DNA of 39,963 bases from JBAZHE01 sp964547855 (GCA_964547855.1 CAZJPG010000012.1:1-39963), one strand, 5' to 3'. Shown: positions 7,553 to 15,242, counted from the first letter of the stretch. Notes: a model not told the origin generated them from the letters alone. Numbers and translations: made by a program.

Positions 7553-10169
7553 ATTTCTTGATGTAATCTTCTAGTTTTATCGACAGCAATTTGGAAATGC
7601 CATTATCTTGCATGGTGACGCCATAAAGGATGTTGGCTCGATGCATTGGGGCGCGGTTGTGGGTTATTACGATGAATTGGGTTTTGTGCGATAGGTCTTC
7701 CAGTATTCTGGCCAATCGTTCGGAGTTGGCCTCGTCCAAGGCAGCATCTACTTCGTCTAAGACTACGAACGGCGATGGGTTGGCGCTGATAATAGCGCAA
7801 ATTAATGCTATGGCGGTCAATGCTTTTTCTCCTCCTGAGAGCATGGTGATCGATTTGATCGCTTTACCAGGCGGACAGGCTTGGATCTCTATTCCGGCTA
7901 AACCCGTGGCGTTGTATTTCGATAACTTTTTGATCTTCTCTTTGAGTTCGTCGACGTTATCTCCCTCGGCTTGCTGCTTGTCGTCTTTCTCTAATTCGTC
8001 TTCTCTTAGTGCGACTATTTTAGCTGTGCCGCCGTTAAATAATATCTTGAAATATTCTTCGAACTTGGAACATATCTGTTTAAATTCTTTGTCGAAGCGG
8101 TTTTTTATCTCTCCGTCTAATTGTTTGATTATACCTTCAAGGGAGCCAATAGCTTCTTCCAAATCAGAGACCTGTCCGTGCAAGAAATCGTATTTTTGTT
8201 TGATCTCTTCGTATTCCTTTTCAACCTCAGGGTCGATTCCGCCAATGAGATTAAATTGATTTTCTAGTTGTCGGATATTTCTTTCGACTTCTTCTTCATT
8301 CATCTCTTCCTGTGGTCTTTGATCGCGAATTTCCTTGATATTATCGGAGACTTTGCGAATATCACTTTCTAAATCTTCAAGTCTGGTTTCGTATTTAGCC
8401 GAGTCGATTTTGACCGATCCTAATTCATTGCTCAGACGATTGATCTCGCTTTGTAGAGATTGGCTTTCGCGTTGAATCCTGAAGAGACGAGATCTTTTTT
8501 CTTCGGCTTCGCGGTCCAAAGTAGATAGGCGATCTTTGGCTTCACCCATTCTTCCGTCTATATCTTTCAGTTCGATCTCGAGTTTACCTTTTTTGTCTTG
8601 AAGATCGAGATTTTCTTTAGGTTTCTGTGCGGAATCGATCTTGTCCTTAACTCGCCCCAATTCGTCTTCTTTTCTACTTAATTCGTTTTTAAGAAGCGAC
8701 GATCTTTGCTCAAAAGAAGATAGATTGATGCGAAATTCGCTTTCACGAGCGATAAGACTTTCTTTACGAGAAGACAACTCCATTAGTTCGTCTTGTATTT
8801 TTTTCTGCTCTGCGATCAGTGTTTCCGTCGATTCCTCATCCACCCCCCTAATTTCCATTATCTCTCTTAATAGGGTTTTGACTTTTGTTAGTGTTTCCTT
8901 GACGCGTTCGATTTCGTTCTGGTTTTCTAGCTCTTCAAGCAAGATTTTGATTTCTGATAATTTACCATTAATATCTTGCTCTCGGTTGTCGTCTTTTTTC
9001 TTTCCGGCTGAGACTTCTATGAAGCGACGATTAAGCTCGGATATTTTATTATTGATCTCTATTTTTTCGTTTTCGAAAATGGACGCTTCGCCTCTTTTGT
9101 TATTTATCTTGGTAATTATTTCGTCAATTTCTTTTTTTAGACCATCGACCTCGCTCCTTAATTCGTTCTCTTTGTTGGTTAACCAGGAAAGGTCGAAGTT
9201 GCCGGAGTTTTCAAGCTCCATAGATATCTGCGTCTCAACAGTGGCTAATTTTTTTAGAACGTCCTCTCTTTGCCTCTGTAGCTGTGATATAGTCGATGCC
9301 AGATTGTCATATTCGGCGCTCTTGGTCTCACTCTCCATCTTCGACAACTCTTCGTTTAAAGAAGACAGTTCTTCGTTTTTTCTTCTTAAGACCCCTTCTA
9401 ATTCCAAATAGCGGTCATTGAATTCTTTGAATCGATCATTGAGTTTGTGCCAGACATGTTGAAAATAGATAGTTCTTAAATTTTTCAACTGACCTTCTAT
9501 CTCTCCTTTTTGTTTAAGTTTATTGACTTGTTTGGTCAAGCTCTTTAGACGAGGATCGATCTCGTTCAATAGCAGGTTGGCTTGGCCAAGGTTTTCATAA
9601 CTAGCGATCAGTTTATTTATTGATTGCTCTCTTTTTATTTGAAATTGTCTAACGCCAGTAGCCTCGTCAAAGAATTCTTTGCGTTCGGTGGCGGTGGTGG
9701 CTAAAAATGACTCGACCATTCCTTGACCGATGACGCTGTAGGTCTTTTGCCCGACGCTGGCCTTAGCTAGTAGTATTTGTATATCAGAAAGGCGAACCTT
9801 GGCGTTATTGATTAGGTATTCGCTCTCGCCATTTCTAAAAATGCGACGAGTTATAACTAATTGTGAGTAGTCGATCGGAGCTTGGCCATCTTCATTATTG
9901 AGATGTAGAGATACCTCGGCCATACCGAGCTGGGCCTTGCTGGATGAGCCGGAGAAGATGACGTCTTCCGAGCTTTTGGCTCGGATAGTCTTCATGCTTT
10001 GTTCTCCAAGGACCCAGCGAATAGCATCGGCCACGTTGGATTTGCCAGAGCCGTTCGGTCCGACGATTACGGTTATTCCTTTGCGTTGACCTTGGGCAGC
10101 TGGGAAGGCTAGGGAATTTTTGCTGGCGAACGATTTGAAGCCTTGGATTTCCAATTTTTCCAGATACAT
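7551..10169 (-). CDS. smc: SMC chromosome segregation ATPase, short form with no visible hinge
   Basis: 872 residues against roughly 1150-1200 for bacterial SMC. The N-terminal head has MYLEKLEIQGFKSFA and Walker A GPNGSGKSN (Lys43), with the IGQGMVESFL and FFDEATGVRQF segments. The C-terminal head has LSGGEKALTAIAL near residue 777, Walker B/D-loop FVVLDEVDAALDEAN and the final H-motif TQFIVITHNR. Between about residues 170 and 610 the sequence is almost entirely charged heptad coiled coil; I see no globular, glycine-rich hinge in the middle. The product should be a head-to-head DNA-entrapping ATPase for chromosome organisation. No scpA or scpB is in the window. The leader lacks a Shine-Dalgarno sequence and carries a terminator-like hairpin at 10194. 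Confidence 0.88.
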   Translation of the reverse strand: MYLEKLEIQGFKSFASKNSLAFPAAQGQRKGITVIVGPNGSGKSNVADAIRWVLGEQSMKTIRAKSSEDVIFSGSSSKAQLGMAEVSLHLNNEDGQAPIDYSQLVITRRIFRNGESEYLINNAKVRLSDIQILLAKASVGQKTYSVIGQGMVESFLATTATERKEFFDEATGVRQFQIKREQSINKLIASYENLGQANLLLNEIDPRLKSLTKQVNKLKQKGEIEGQLKNLRTIYFQHVWHKLNDRFKEFNDRYLELEGVLRRKNEELSSLNEELSKMESETKSAEYDNLASTISQLQRQREDVLKKLATVETQISMELENSGNFDLSWLTNKENELRSEVDGLKKEIDEIITKINNKRGEASIFENEKIEINNKISELNRRFIEVSAGKKKDDNREQDINGKLSEIKILLEELENQNEIERVKETLTKVKTLLREIMEIRGVDEESTETLIAEQKKIQDELMELSSRKESLIARESEFRINLSSFEQRSSLLKNELSRKEDELGRVKDKIDSAQKPKENLDLQDKKGKLEIELKDIDGRMGEAKDRLSTLDREAEEKRSRLFRIQRESQSLQSEINRLSNELGSVKIDSAKYETRLEDLESDIRKVSDNIKEIRDQRPQEEMNEEEVERNIRQLENQFNLIGGIDPEVEKEYEEIKQKYDFLHGQVSDLEEAIGSLEGIIKQLDGEIKNRFDKEFKQICSKFEEYFKILFNGGTAKIVALREDELEKDDKQQAEGDNVDELKEKIKKLSKYNATGLAGIEIQACPPGKAIKSITMLSGGEKALTAIALICAIISANPSPFVVLDEVDAALDEANSERLARILEDLSHKTQFIVITHNRAPMHRANILYGVTMQDNGISKLLSIKLEDYIKK

Positions 10170-10193
10170 CGAAATGACAGTTAAAAATTAAAA

Positions 10194-10207
10194 TCGCCGA
10201 CTGGCGA
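10194..10207 (-). promoter_or_regulatory. Terminator-like hairpin in the smc leader
   Basis: Five-base GC-rich stem TCGCC-GACT-GGCGA. On the minus strand it is followed by TTTTAATTTTTAA and then, 25 bases later, the smc ATG. The flanking genes are divergent, so no transcript needs to end here. Confidence 0.35.
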
Positions 10208-10314
10208 AGAAAAAATAAAAATATTTTTCAAATATAATTATACTACATTTGGCATCCTTTAGCTATTTTAATCCTTAATTGTTTTTTGTTCTGTTTTATG
10301 GTGAAATAAGAGAT

Positions 10315-10878
10315 ATGATAATAAGTATTTCAGGCGCAGAGGGCGCCGGTAAGTCGACGATCGCCAAAATGTTAGCCGAAAAACTTGGCTGGCCGCGTTA
10401 TTATATAGGTGGTATTAGGCGCCAAAAAGCGGCTGAGCGCGGCATGACGCTAGAAGAATACAATAAACTAGGTGAAACTGACCCCTCTACTGACCTAGAA
10501 GTCGACAAATATCAACAAAGGCTTGGCGAAATGGAAGACAATTTTATTATTGAAGGACGAACCTCGTGGCACTTTATTCCTCATTCCTTTAAGATCTTTT
10601 TAGACGTCAACATGGAAGAGGCGGCTAAAAGAATCTTTTTAGCTCTACAGGAAAGTCAAGAAAGGAACGAGGGAAAGGGATTAGATAGCGAGTCGGCGGT
10701 GCTAGAGAGTCTTAAAAAAAGAAGAGAAAGCGATAAAGTTAGATATGAGAAATACTTTAATATAGACGTTTTTGATCTCGCTAATTATGATTTTGTCTTA
10801 GACACGACCGACTTGGGTATTGAAGATGTTTTTGATAAGGTTTTGCAAGTCGTTGAGAACAAAAAAACATCCGTTTAA
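10315..10878 (+). CDS. Cytidylate-kinase-like P-loop nucleoside monophosphate kinase
   Basis: 187 residues from the ATG at 10315; an in-frame TTG upstream adds 12 non-conserved residues. Walker A is GAEGAGKST near residues 7-15. The following segment YYIGGIRRQKAAERGM, then LEEYNKLGETDPSTD and NFIIEGRTSWHF, matches the layout of archaeal-type CMP kinases (IFR-x-AxxRGM, LEEF, D-x-D, NVVLEGR). It would phosphorylate CMP or a similar nucleotide with ATP. A plain AAA_33-type kinase is the alternative. It is divergent from smc and followed by about 220 bases with the rplS promoter. Confidence 0.75.
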   Translation: MIISISGAEGAGKSTIAKMLAEKLGWPRYYIGGIRRQKAAERGMTLEEYNKLGETDPSTDLEVDKYQQRLGEMEDNFIIEGRTSWHFIPHSFKIFLDVNMEEAAKRIFLALQESQERNEGKGLDSESAVLESLKKRRESDKVRYEKYFNIDVFDLANYDFVLDTTDLGIEDVFDKVLQVVENKKTSV

Positions 10879-10975
10879 TAAAGTTTTTTGTGTTATTGCG
10901 CATTTGTTGCTATTTTGGAAATAATTTTTTAAAATTAGCCAAAATATATAGCAAATAGTTATTAGTTTTTAAATA

Positions 10976-11004
10976 TTGACAATTAATAAAATTTGTTCTA
11001 ATAT
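10976..11004 (+). promoter_or_regulatory. Sigma-70-type promoter for rplS
   Basis: TTGACA at 10976-10981, a 17-base spacer and TAATAT at 10999-11004. It predicts a leader of about 87 bases before the rplS ATG. Confidence 0.65.
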
Positions 11005-11037
11005 TTAGAAAGTTACAGAAAATAAGCGATTATTCTC

Positions 11038-11063
11038 AAAAATAGAATATTCATTCTATTTTT
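11038..11063 (+). promoter_or_regulatory. A/T-only hairpin in the rplS leader
   Basis: Eleven-base perfect stem AAAAATAGAAT/ATTCTATTTTT with a 4-base loop, followed by a T-rich tract, between the promoter and the rplS start. It could be an autoregulatory leader element or a weak attenuator; this is inference. Confidence 0.4.
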
Positions 11064-11097
11064 AATTTTTTACTTTTAATTTTAAATTGATAAAAAT

Positions 11098-11508
11098 ATG
11101 TCAGAGGAAAAGAAAATTCAGGCTGATGACCAAGAGGTTGCGGCCGAAGAGACAAAGAAAGAAAATTCGGCCAAAGAAGAATCAGTCAATCCTGATGATT
11201 TGAAGCCGGGCATGACTATTCGTGTCTATCAGAAAATAAAAGAGCTTAACTCTAAGGGGGAAGAGAAAGAGCGTTTGCAGTATTTTGAGGGCATGATCAT
11301 CGCTCGTAAACACGGGAAGGAAAAGGGTGCCACCATCACTGTTCGCAAGACCTCTGAAGGTGTCGGCGTCGAAAAGATATTTCCTTTGAACGCCCCTACT
11401 ATCTCTAAGGTTGTCATTAAGAAAGCGGCCAAAGTAAGAAGTGCTAAACTCTATCACTTCCGCCGTGGCTACAACAAGACCTTGAAAGAGAAGACTCTTA
11501 AGAAATAA
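11098..11508 (+). CDS. rplS: 50S ribosomal protein L19
   Basis: 136 residues. The L19 core begins near residue 35 (DLKPGMTIRVYQKIKE) and continues through FEGMIIARKHGKEKGATITV, GVGVEKIFPLNAPTI and AKLYHFRRGYNK. The first 33 or so residues form an extra Glu/Lys-rich extension (EEKKIQADDQEVAAEETKKE) not found in most L19 proteins of about 115 residues. L19 sits at the 30S-50S interface. The ATG follows AT-rich sequence with no Shine-Dalgarno. The gene has its own promoter and a strong terminator, with two tRNA genes downstream. Confidence 0.97.
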   Translation: MSEEKKIQADDQEVAAEETKKENSAKEESVNPDDLKPGMTIRVYQKIKELNSKGEEKERLQYFEGMIIARKHGKEKGATITVRKTSEGVGVEKIFPLNAPTISKVVIKKAAKVRSAKLYHFRRGYNKTLKEKTLKK

Positions 11509-11518
11509 GGATATGAAG

Positions 11519-11552
11519 AACGGGGGTGGACTTGATTCGCCCCCGTTTTATA
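11519..11552 (+). terminator. rplS terminator
   Basis: Eight-base GC-rich stem AACGGGGG (11519-11526) with CCCCCGTT (11540-11547), followed by TTAT. Confidence 0.85.
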
Positions 11553-11601
11553 GTGTAAGCTGGAAAGTACGAAGTGTTTTTGTCCGTATTTTTAACATCA
11601 T

Positions 11602-11685
11602 GCCCAGGTGGCGAAATTGGTAGACGCACTACCTTGAGGTGGTAGCGGCCGCAAGGCCTTAGGAGTTCGAGTCTCCTCTTGGGCA
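11602..11685 (+). tRNA. tRNA-Leu (anticodon GAG)
   Basis: Full cloverleaf with acceptor GCCCAGG/CTTGGGC, anticodon stem CTACC/GGTAG around loop TTGAGGT (anticodon GAG), a long variable arm (CGGCCGCAAGGCCTT) typical of Leu, and T-loop TTCGAGT. Discriminator A at 11685. No encoded CCA; the next bases are CA. Confidence 0.95.
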
Positions 11686-11741
11686 CAAGACGAAATAAAA
11701 CTTATCGCATGATTGATAAGATTTATTTTTTATAGAAGATT

Positions 11742-11815
11742 GGGCAGCTAGCTCAGCTGGTTAGAGCATCTCGTTTACACCGAGAGGGTCAGGGGTTCGA
11801 ATCCTCTGCTGCCCA
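11742..11815 (+). tRNA. tRNA-Val (anticodon TAC)
   Basis: Cloverleaf with acceptor GGGCAGC/GCTGCCC, D-arm GCTCAGCTGGTTAGAGC, anticodon stem TCTCG/CGAGA around loop TTTACAC (anticodon TAC) and T-arm AGGGGTTCGAATCCTCT. Discriminator A at 11815, no encoded CCA. It follows tRNA-Leu by 56 bases. Confidence 0.95.
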
Positions 11816-11825
11816 CATTAGTATA

Positions 11826-11858
11826 AGATCGCTCCTTTCAAAAGAGGGCGATTTTTTA
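11826..11858 (+). terminator. Terminator after the tRNA pair
   Basis: Hairpin closed by ATCGC/GCGAT with an imperfect upper stem (CTCC against GAGGG), followed by TTTTTTAT. It lies between tRNA-Val and tsaE. Confidence 0.65.
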
Positions 11859-11871
11859 TACAATTATAAAT

Positions 11872-12297
11872 ATGAAAATAATAACTAAATCAGAGAAAGA
11901 AACTTTTGATTTGGGTGCGAGCTTGGCCAAAAAGGCTAAAGGTGGAGAAGTCTATACTTTATCCGGAGACCTTGGTGCTGGTAAAACAGTGTTCACTAGG
12001 GGTTTTTGTTATGGTTTAGGAATAAAAAATGGGGTTTCCAGTCCGACTTTTGTTTTAATGAAAATATATAAAGTTAAGAAGCATAAAACGATAAAAGAAG
12101 TTTGTCACATAGATGCCTACCGCTTAAAGACTAGAAAGGACTTAGAGGCGATCGGTGCGCAAGATTACTTTGGTCGGTCAGATACGGTGTGTTTTATCGA
12201 GTGGCCGGAAGTAGTCGATGATTTTTATAAAAAAACGATTCAAATAAAAATACTAGCAAAAAGCGAAGAAGAAAGAAGTATTGAAATAAAAAAATAG
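11872..12297 (+). CDS. tsaE: tRNA threonylcarbamoyladenosine biosynthesis ATPase TsaE
   Basis: 141 residues, normal for TsaE. P-loop GDLGAGKT at residues 32-39, then FTRGFCYGLGI and VSSPTFVLMKIY, HIDAYRLKTRKDLEAIG, and FIEWPEVVDDF, all diagnostic in this order. TsaE energises the TsaB-TsaD complex that makes t6A37 in ANN-decoding tRNAs. tsaB, tsaC and tsaD are not in the window. The start codon lies about 14 bases after the tRNA terminator, in an ATAAATATG context with no Shine-Dalgarno. Confidence 0.96.
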   Translation: MKIITKSEKETFDLGASLAKKAKGGEVYTLSGDLGAGKTVFTRGFCYGLGIKNGVSSPTFVLMKIYKVKKHKTIKEVCHIDAYRLKTRKDLEAIGAQDYFGRSDTVCFIEWPEVVDDFYKKTIQIKILAKSEEERSIEIKK

Positions 12298-12344
12298 CGA
12301 TCACTACCCCCACCCTTTTTCCATTTGTAAGCAATTTTTTTAAA

Positions 12345-12375
12345 TAAAAAAGAGGGGTGATATTTCGCACCCCTC
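12345..12375 (-). terminator. Terminator of the 128-aa gene
   Basis: Eight-base stem GAGGGGTG (12352-12359) with CACCCCTC (12368-12375). On the minus strand it is followed by TTTTTTATTT. Confidence 0.85.
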
Positions 12376-12379
12376 CAAA

Positions 12380-12766
12380 TCATTGCACTGGCCTGTGAGG
12401 CTCGGTGATTTCCGCCTTCACCTCCTCCCACGTAACCCCATCCAAGGAAAGGGTTTCGGGGGTGACGATTGCCTCCTTCCAGTCTTTGAGGTAGTCGTCG
12501 TAAAAATTGTTCGGAGGATCAAAGGGGGAAAGTGAGTGATCTATGATGGCAGTTATTTCTACCTCGTGGAGATAGAAAGAATTATCTTGATCATCAAAAA
12601 TACCGTCATCACCTTCTCCTCCTGTCCAGAAAAAGAATTTCTTCCATGGCTCCTCTTTTGGAGTTTCGGAAATTTTTTCCTGGACGTTTCCTGTCAGCTC
12701 GTTGCTGAACAGGATTGAAAACATTTTTTCTGCACCAAATACGATGCAGTGTTTTACTTTTTCCAT
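12380..12766 (-). CDS. Hypothetical acidic protein (128 aa)
   Basis: I do not recognise a family. The protein is soluble and very acidic, rich in Asp, Glu, Phe and Trp (WTGGEGDDGIFDDQDNSF, FYDDYLKDWKEA). It has no signal peptide or membrane segment. Expression signals are strong: a perfect TTGACA-N17-TATAAT promoter at 12838-12866, an AAGGAG ribosome site 6 bases before the ATG, and a strong terminator after the stop. It is a self-contained single-gene unit facing tsaE. Confidence 0.75.
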   Translation of the reverse strand: MEKVKHCIVFGAEKMFSILFSNELTGNVQEKISETPKEEPWKKFFFWTGGEGDDGIFDDQDNSFYLHEVEITAIIDHSLSPFDPPNNFYDDYLKDWKEAIVTPETLSLDGVTWEEVKAEITEPHRPVQ

Positions 12767-12837
12767 TTTTACTCCTTGTCCGAATTTTCCCCGTCGGATC
12801 TGCGGATAATATAATAACTTGAATGTTCAATAATTAA

Positions 12838-12866
12838 ATTATAGCATATTTTATATAGATTGTCAA
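12838..12866 (-). promoter_or_regulatory. Consensus sigma-70 promoter
   Basis: On the minus strand, TTGACA (12861-12866), 17-base spacer, TATAAT (12838-12843): a perfect match. It predicts a leader of about 65 bases to the 128-aa gene. Confidence 0.85.
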
Positions 12867-13034
12867 TGCTAATCTCAAAATACCTTTATATATTTTTGCT
12901 GATAATAAAGAAAAAAATTACTTTTCGTTCAATCCGATATTTTCCGGTTCTTTTTGTAACATAAATTTGTTGGTTATATAAGTATTTTAGTAAATAACAC
13001 GGCAAGCAAAAGGGTTTGTCCGCTGTGTTCTTTG
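12867..13034. other. Intergenic stretch without a recognisable gene
   Basis: AT-rich sequence between the promoter of the 128-aa gene and the next terminator. The only structure I see is an imperfect inverted pair AACAC-GC / GC-GTGTT at about 12995-13032. Confidence 0.5.
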
Positions 13035-13070
13035 TGTAAATAAAAAAGGGGCCGCTTTTTGAGCAGCCCC
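13035..13070 (-). terminator. Terminator after the 63-aa gene
   Basis: Stem GGGGCCGC (13048-13055) with GCAGCCCC (13063-13070), one internal mismatch. On the minus strand it is followed by TTTTTTATTT. Confidence 0.8.
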
Positions 13071-13111
13071 ATTGTTGTTATCTGGGAAGCTTTGGTAGAA
13101 GTGAGACTGAA

Positions 13112-13128
13112 CCCGGCGAGGCGGGTTA
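13112..13128. repeat. Short GC-rich palindrome sharing 13 bases with the tRNA-associated element
   Basis: CCCG-GCGAGG-CGGG forms a small hairpin directly after the stop of the 63-aa gene. Bases 13116-13128 (GCGAGGCGGGTTA) are identical to 39855-39867, the right end of the GC-rich palindrome in the broken tRNA fragment. Confidence 0.4.
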
Positions 13129-13320
13129 TTATAGCCCCCTCTGAACAACAGTGAAATCCCCTATTCTTTGTAAGGGGAAGTCATTTTCTTTGACAAAATC
13201 ATTTCTTACTACCGTAAGAAGCGATTTAGGTAGCGCCATTTCTGTGGCGCCGGTTTTCTTCATTTGCTCTATAACTGCAAGAGCATTCTCGTATGTTTTT
13301 TCAACAAGAGCCGTTGCCAT
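13129..13320 (-). CDS. Small hypothetical protein (63 aa)
   Basis: I do not recognise it. The sequence MATALVEKTYENALAVIEQ is helical, followed by a short beta-like C-terminus ending in FTVVQRGL. There is no signal or membrane segment. The ATG is preceded by AGAAGGAAGA, a fair ribosome site. It lies 13 bases after the kinase-like gene on the same strand and before a strong terminator, so it is probably the last gene of the dksA-like/lspA/kinase unit. Its shortness leaves some doubt, but the ribosome site, position and terminator support it. Confidence 0.6.
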   Translation of the reverse strand: MATALVEKTYENALAVIEQMKKTGATEMALPKSLLTVVRNDFVKENDFPLQRIGDFTVVQRGL

Positions 13321-13333
13321 ATTCTTCCTTCTG

Positions 13334-14245
13334 TTAAGAATTAGTTTTTATTAACATTTTGTTTATATCGTTTTTCAACTCTTTTATTTTTATGTTGTCG
13401 ATCATCCATGTTTGTGTTCCTTTTTGCGCGCCACTATCTATTTCTTGAAAATATGCATCTTCATCTGGATTACTTAAGATTACAGATTTTCCAAAATCAA
13501 TTAAAGCTGGCAATCCTGTTTTTTCTTCGACCATTACATTTCCAGCGTGCATATCTCTGTGATGTATCCCAGCCGAATGAAGACTGTCTAAGCATTTTTG
13601 TAGCTCATTAAAAAAAGTGTCCAGGTTAAAATTTTTCAAAGCCCCGTTGTTTTTGTCAAGAAACAAGTACCTAAGAGAACATCCGTTTATGGTTTCCATG
13701 ACGTATAGATGGGTTTTTTTGTTAGCTATGCGATAAAATGTTTCAGGTATTTTTACTTTTGAGTTATTGGCGAAGATCGCCTCCATTGCTATTTGAGTTT
13801 CTTTGATTACATTATTCTCTTTTTTATAATCTTCTGGATTGTGAATTACCTTATAGCAATATTTTGGATGTATCTCTGATTTCGCAACCACAGCCACATT
13901 TCCACGGCCAAGTCCTTCAAAAAAATCGCCTTTTTTTATTGCTTCTTGTACAACTTCAGCAATGGCATTTTTTTGATTAGCGTGTTTTTCTAATAGATCG
14001 TCTTCCAATAGCAATTCTAAAAATTTTTCTTTTGCAAACTCCTCTTCTTCCTCTGCTATTTCCAGGATGTCTTTTAGTATTTCTTCTTTGTTTTCAGCTT
14101 TTTCATATCGAATTCTTTGTCTTTCTGCTAGATCTTTTCTTTTGAATCGTCTCAAGATGTTTTCAATAGACAATTGTTCGTTGGTATTTTCTTCTGTAAT
14201 GTTATTCTCTTGTGGCAAAGAAGATGGTTCAAATTTATTTATCAT
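13334..14245 (-). CDS. Protein-kinase-fold (Ser/Thr kinase-like) protein
   Basis: 303 residues from the ATG at 14245; an in-frame GTG 12 bases upstream is the alternative. The first 100 residues are charged and helical. The kinase fold follows: glycine loop GLGRGNVAVVAK, Lys132 in YCYKVIHN, the helix-C Glu in KETQIAMEAIF, hinge LYVMETINGCSL, the catalytic loop HHRDMHAGNVMV (Asp231) and the metal site IDFGKS (Asp250). All key residues are present, so it should be active; the substrate (protein or small molecule) is unknown. The start overlaps the lspA stop by 11 bases, implying translational coupling. No membrane segment is seen. Confidence 0.82.
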   Translation of the reverse strand: MINKFEPSSLPQENNITEENTNEQLSIENILRRFKRKDLAERQRIRYEKAENKEEILKDILEIAEEEEEFAKEKFLELLLEDDLLEKHANQKNAIAEVVQEAIKKGDFFEGLGRGNVAVVAKSEIHPKYCYKVIHNPEDYKKENNVIKETQIAMEAIFANNSKVKIPETFYRIANKKTHLYVMETINGCSLRYLFLDKNNGALKNFNLDTFFNELQKCLDSLHSAGIHHRDMHAGNVMVEEKTGLPALIDFGKSVILSNPDEDAYFQEIDSGAQKGTQTWMIDNIKIKELKNDINKMLIKTNS

Positions 14246-14693
14246 TTTTTGTAACACTTATAACTACTAAAAAAATAACTGAAAAGCTTATTATTGCGTC
14301 CGCTATGTTGAACACCGTAAACCACTTTAAGTCTAAATAGTCGATTACGTATCCGAATTTTAGCCTATCCGTAAGATTAATTATAGCACCAATTATCAAT
14401 AGTGTCAATAGATAATTTTGGTTTGTTTTAGCGTTTTTTTTGAAATTTGCTAACAATAGCGACAACAATGACAAGATTATCAATGAGATAAGAATCGTTA
14501 AGATTGGCCCAGAAAACGGTAAAGAGAAGGAAATATAGTAATTTTTTACGAAATGCAAGGAAAGAATGTCGCCAAAAATAGGAAATGGCTTATCTAACAA
14601 TCCTTTTAAGCAGAGAGCTTTTAAAAAACGGTCTAAAGTAACAAAAAAAGCGATTATTATAGTAAATATTACCGCTTTTTTTGATATTTTCAT
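14235..14693 (-). CDS. lspA: Lipoprotein signal peptidase (signal peptidase II)
   Basis: 152 residues, four hydrophobic segments. LspA cleaves the signal peptide of prolipoproteins at the membrane. Catalytic aspartates are visible: Asp109 in IINLTDRLKFGYVIDYLD and Asp132 in FNIADAIISFSV. The N-terminal DRFLK matches the usual DQ-x-x-K region with Arg instead of Gln/Trp. Substrates exist in the window: the solute-binding protein at 4003 and the lipoprotein at 18826. It lies 42 bases after the zinc-finger gene and overlaps the kinase-like gene. Confidence 0.93.
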   Translation of the reverse strand: MKISKKAVIFTIIIAFFVTLDRFLKALCLKGLLDKPFPIFGDILSLHFVKNYYISFSLPFSGPILTILISLIILSLLSLLLANFKKNAKTNQNYLLTLLIIGAIINLTDRLKFGYVIDYLDLKWFTVFNIADAIISFSVIFLVVISVTKNDK

Positions 14694-14735
14694 GAGATAT
14701 TGATTTTAAAAAATCAAAATACTAGCCCCTTTTGC

Positions 14736-15125
14736 TTAGCTCTGTTGAAGTTTGGTTTTGCAATCAACACAGGATCCAGCCGTTGGTCTGGCTTGTAGGC
14801 GGCGAGGATCGATCGGCTTTCCGCAGTGTTTGCAGATCCCATAGGAGCCATTATCTATTCTTTCAAGAGCTTTAATTATATCTCTTAGAGATCTTTCAAG
14901 TAGGTCTTCTTCTGCAATATTAGCCTCATATTCGGCTATTTCCATGGCATTCTCGTCTGGCTTATCTCCGTAATCAGGAAAGGCAGCCTTATATTCATCC
15001 TCTCCTCCATCGTTTTCCTTTCTGGCAATTTTGCTAAGTTCTTTTTCGACTTCCGCCTTTCTCTTCAAAAGGTCTTGCTTTATGGCCTCGAGAGTGTTAT
15101 TGTCTATTTTTTTTGAATCTTCCAT
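14736..15125 (-). CDS. DksA/TraR-type C4 zinc-finger protein
   Basis: 129 residues from the ATG at 15125; a TTG 18 bases upstream is possible. An N-terminal coiled-coil (IKQDLLKRKAEVEKELSKI) with an acidic middle precedes the C4 zinc finger CKHCGKP...CVDCK, which has the C-x2-C-x17-C-x2-C spacing of DksA/TraR. DksA-family proteins bind in the RNA polymerase secondary channel and modulate initiation with ppGpp. Whether this one does so is inferred. It has a good promoter at 15201-15229 and heads the minus-strand unit with lspA, divergent from rpmH. Confidence 0.88.
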   Translation of the reverse strand: MEDSKKIDNNTLEAIKQDLLKRKAEVEKELSKIARKENDGGEDEYKAAFPDYGDKPDENAMEIAEYEANIAEEDLLERSLRDIIKALERIDNGSYGICKHCGKPIDPRRLQARPTAGSCVDCKTKLQQS

Positions 15126-15200
15126 ATGATTCTTGTTAATCAAAAAACAGTTTTTGGAGGGACTGTTTTAAGTTCGAAATATTCGACGGATTTAAACCCT

Positions 15201-15229
15201 ACTATATATTATATCATATTTTTTGGCAA
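15201..15229 (-). promoter_or_regulatory. Promoter for the zinc-finger gene/lspA unit
   Basis: On the minus strand, TTGCCA (15224-15229), 17-base spacer, TATAGT (15201-15206). It is back to back with the rpmH promoter. Confidence 0.55.
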
Positions 15230-15242
15230 GAGACACTGACAT

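Noticed and set aside
8641..9411. Long plus-strand open frame of 256 codons opposite smc
   Set aside because: It is Ser/Leu-rich low-complexity translation antisense to a coiled coil, with no ribosome site. The smc reading is clearly the real one.
11498..11686. Minus-strand open frame across tRNA-Leu
   Set aside because: It is the antisense of a clear tRNA and the rplS terminator.
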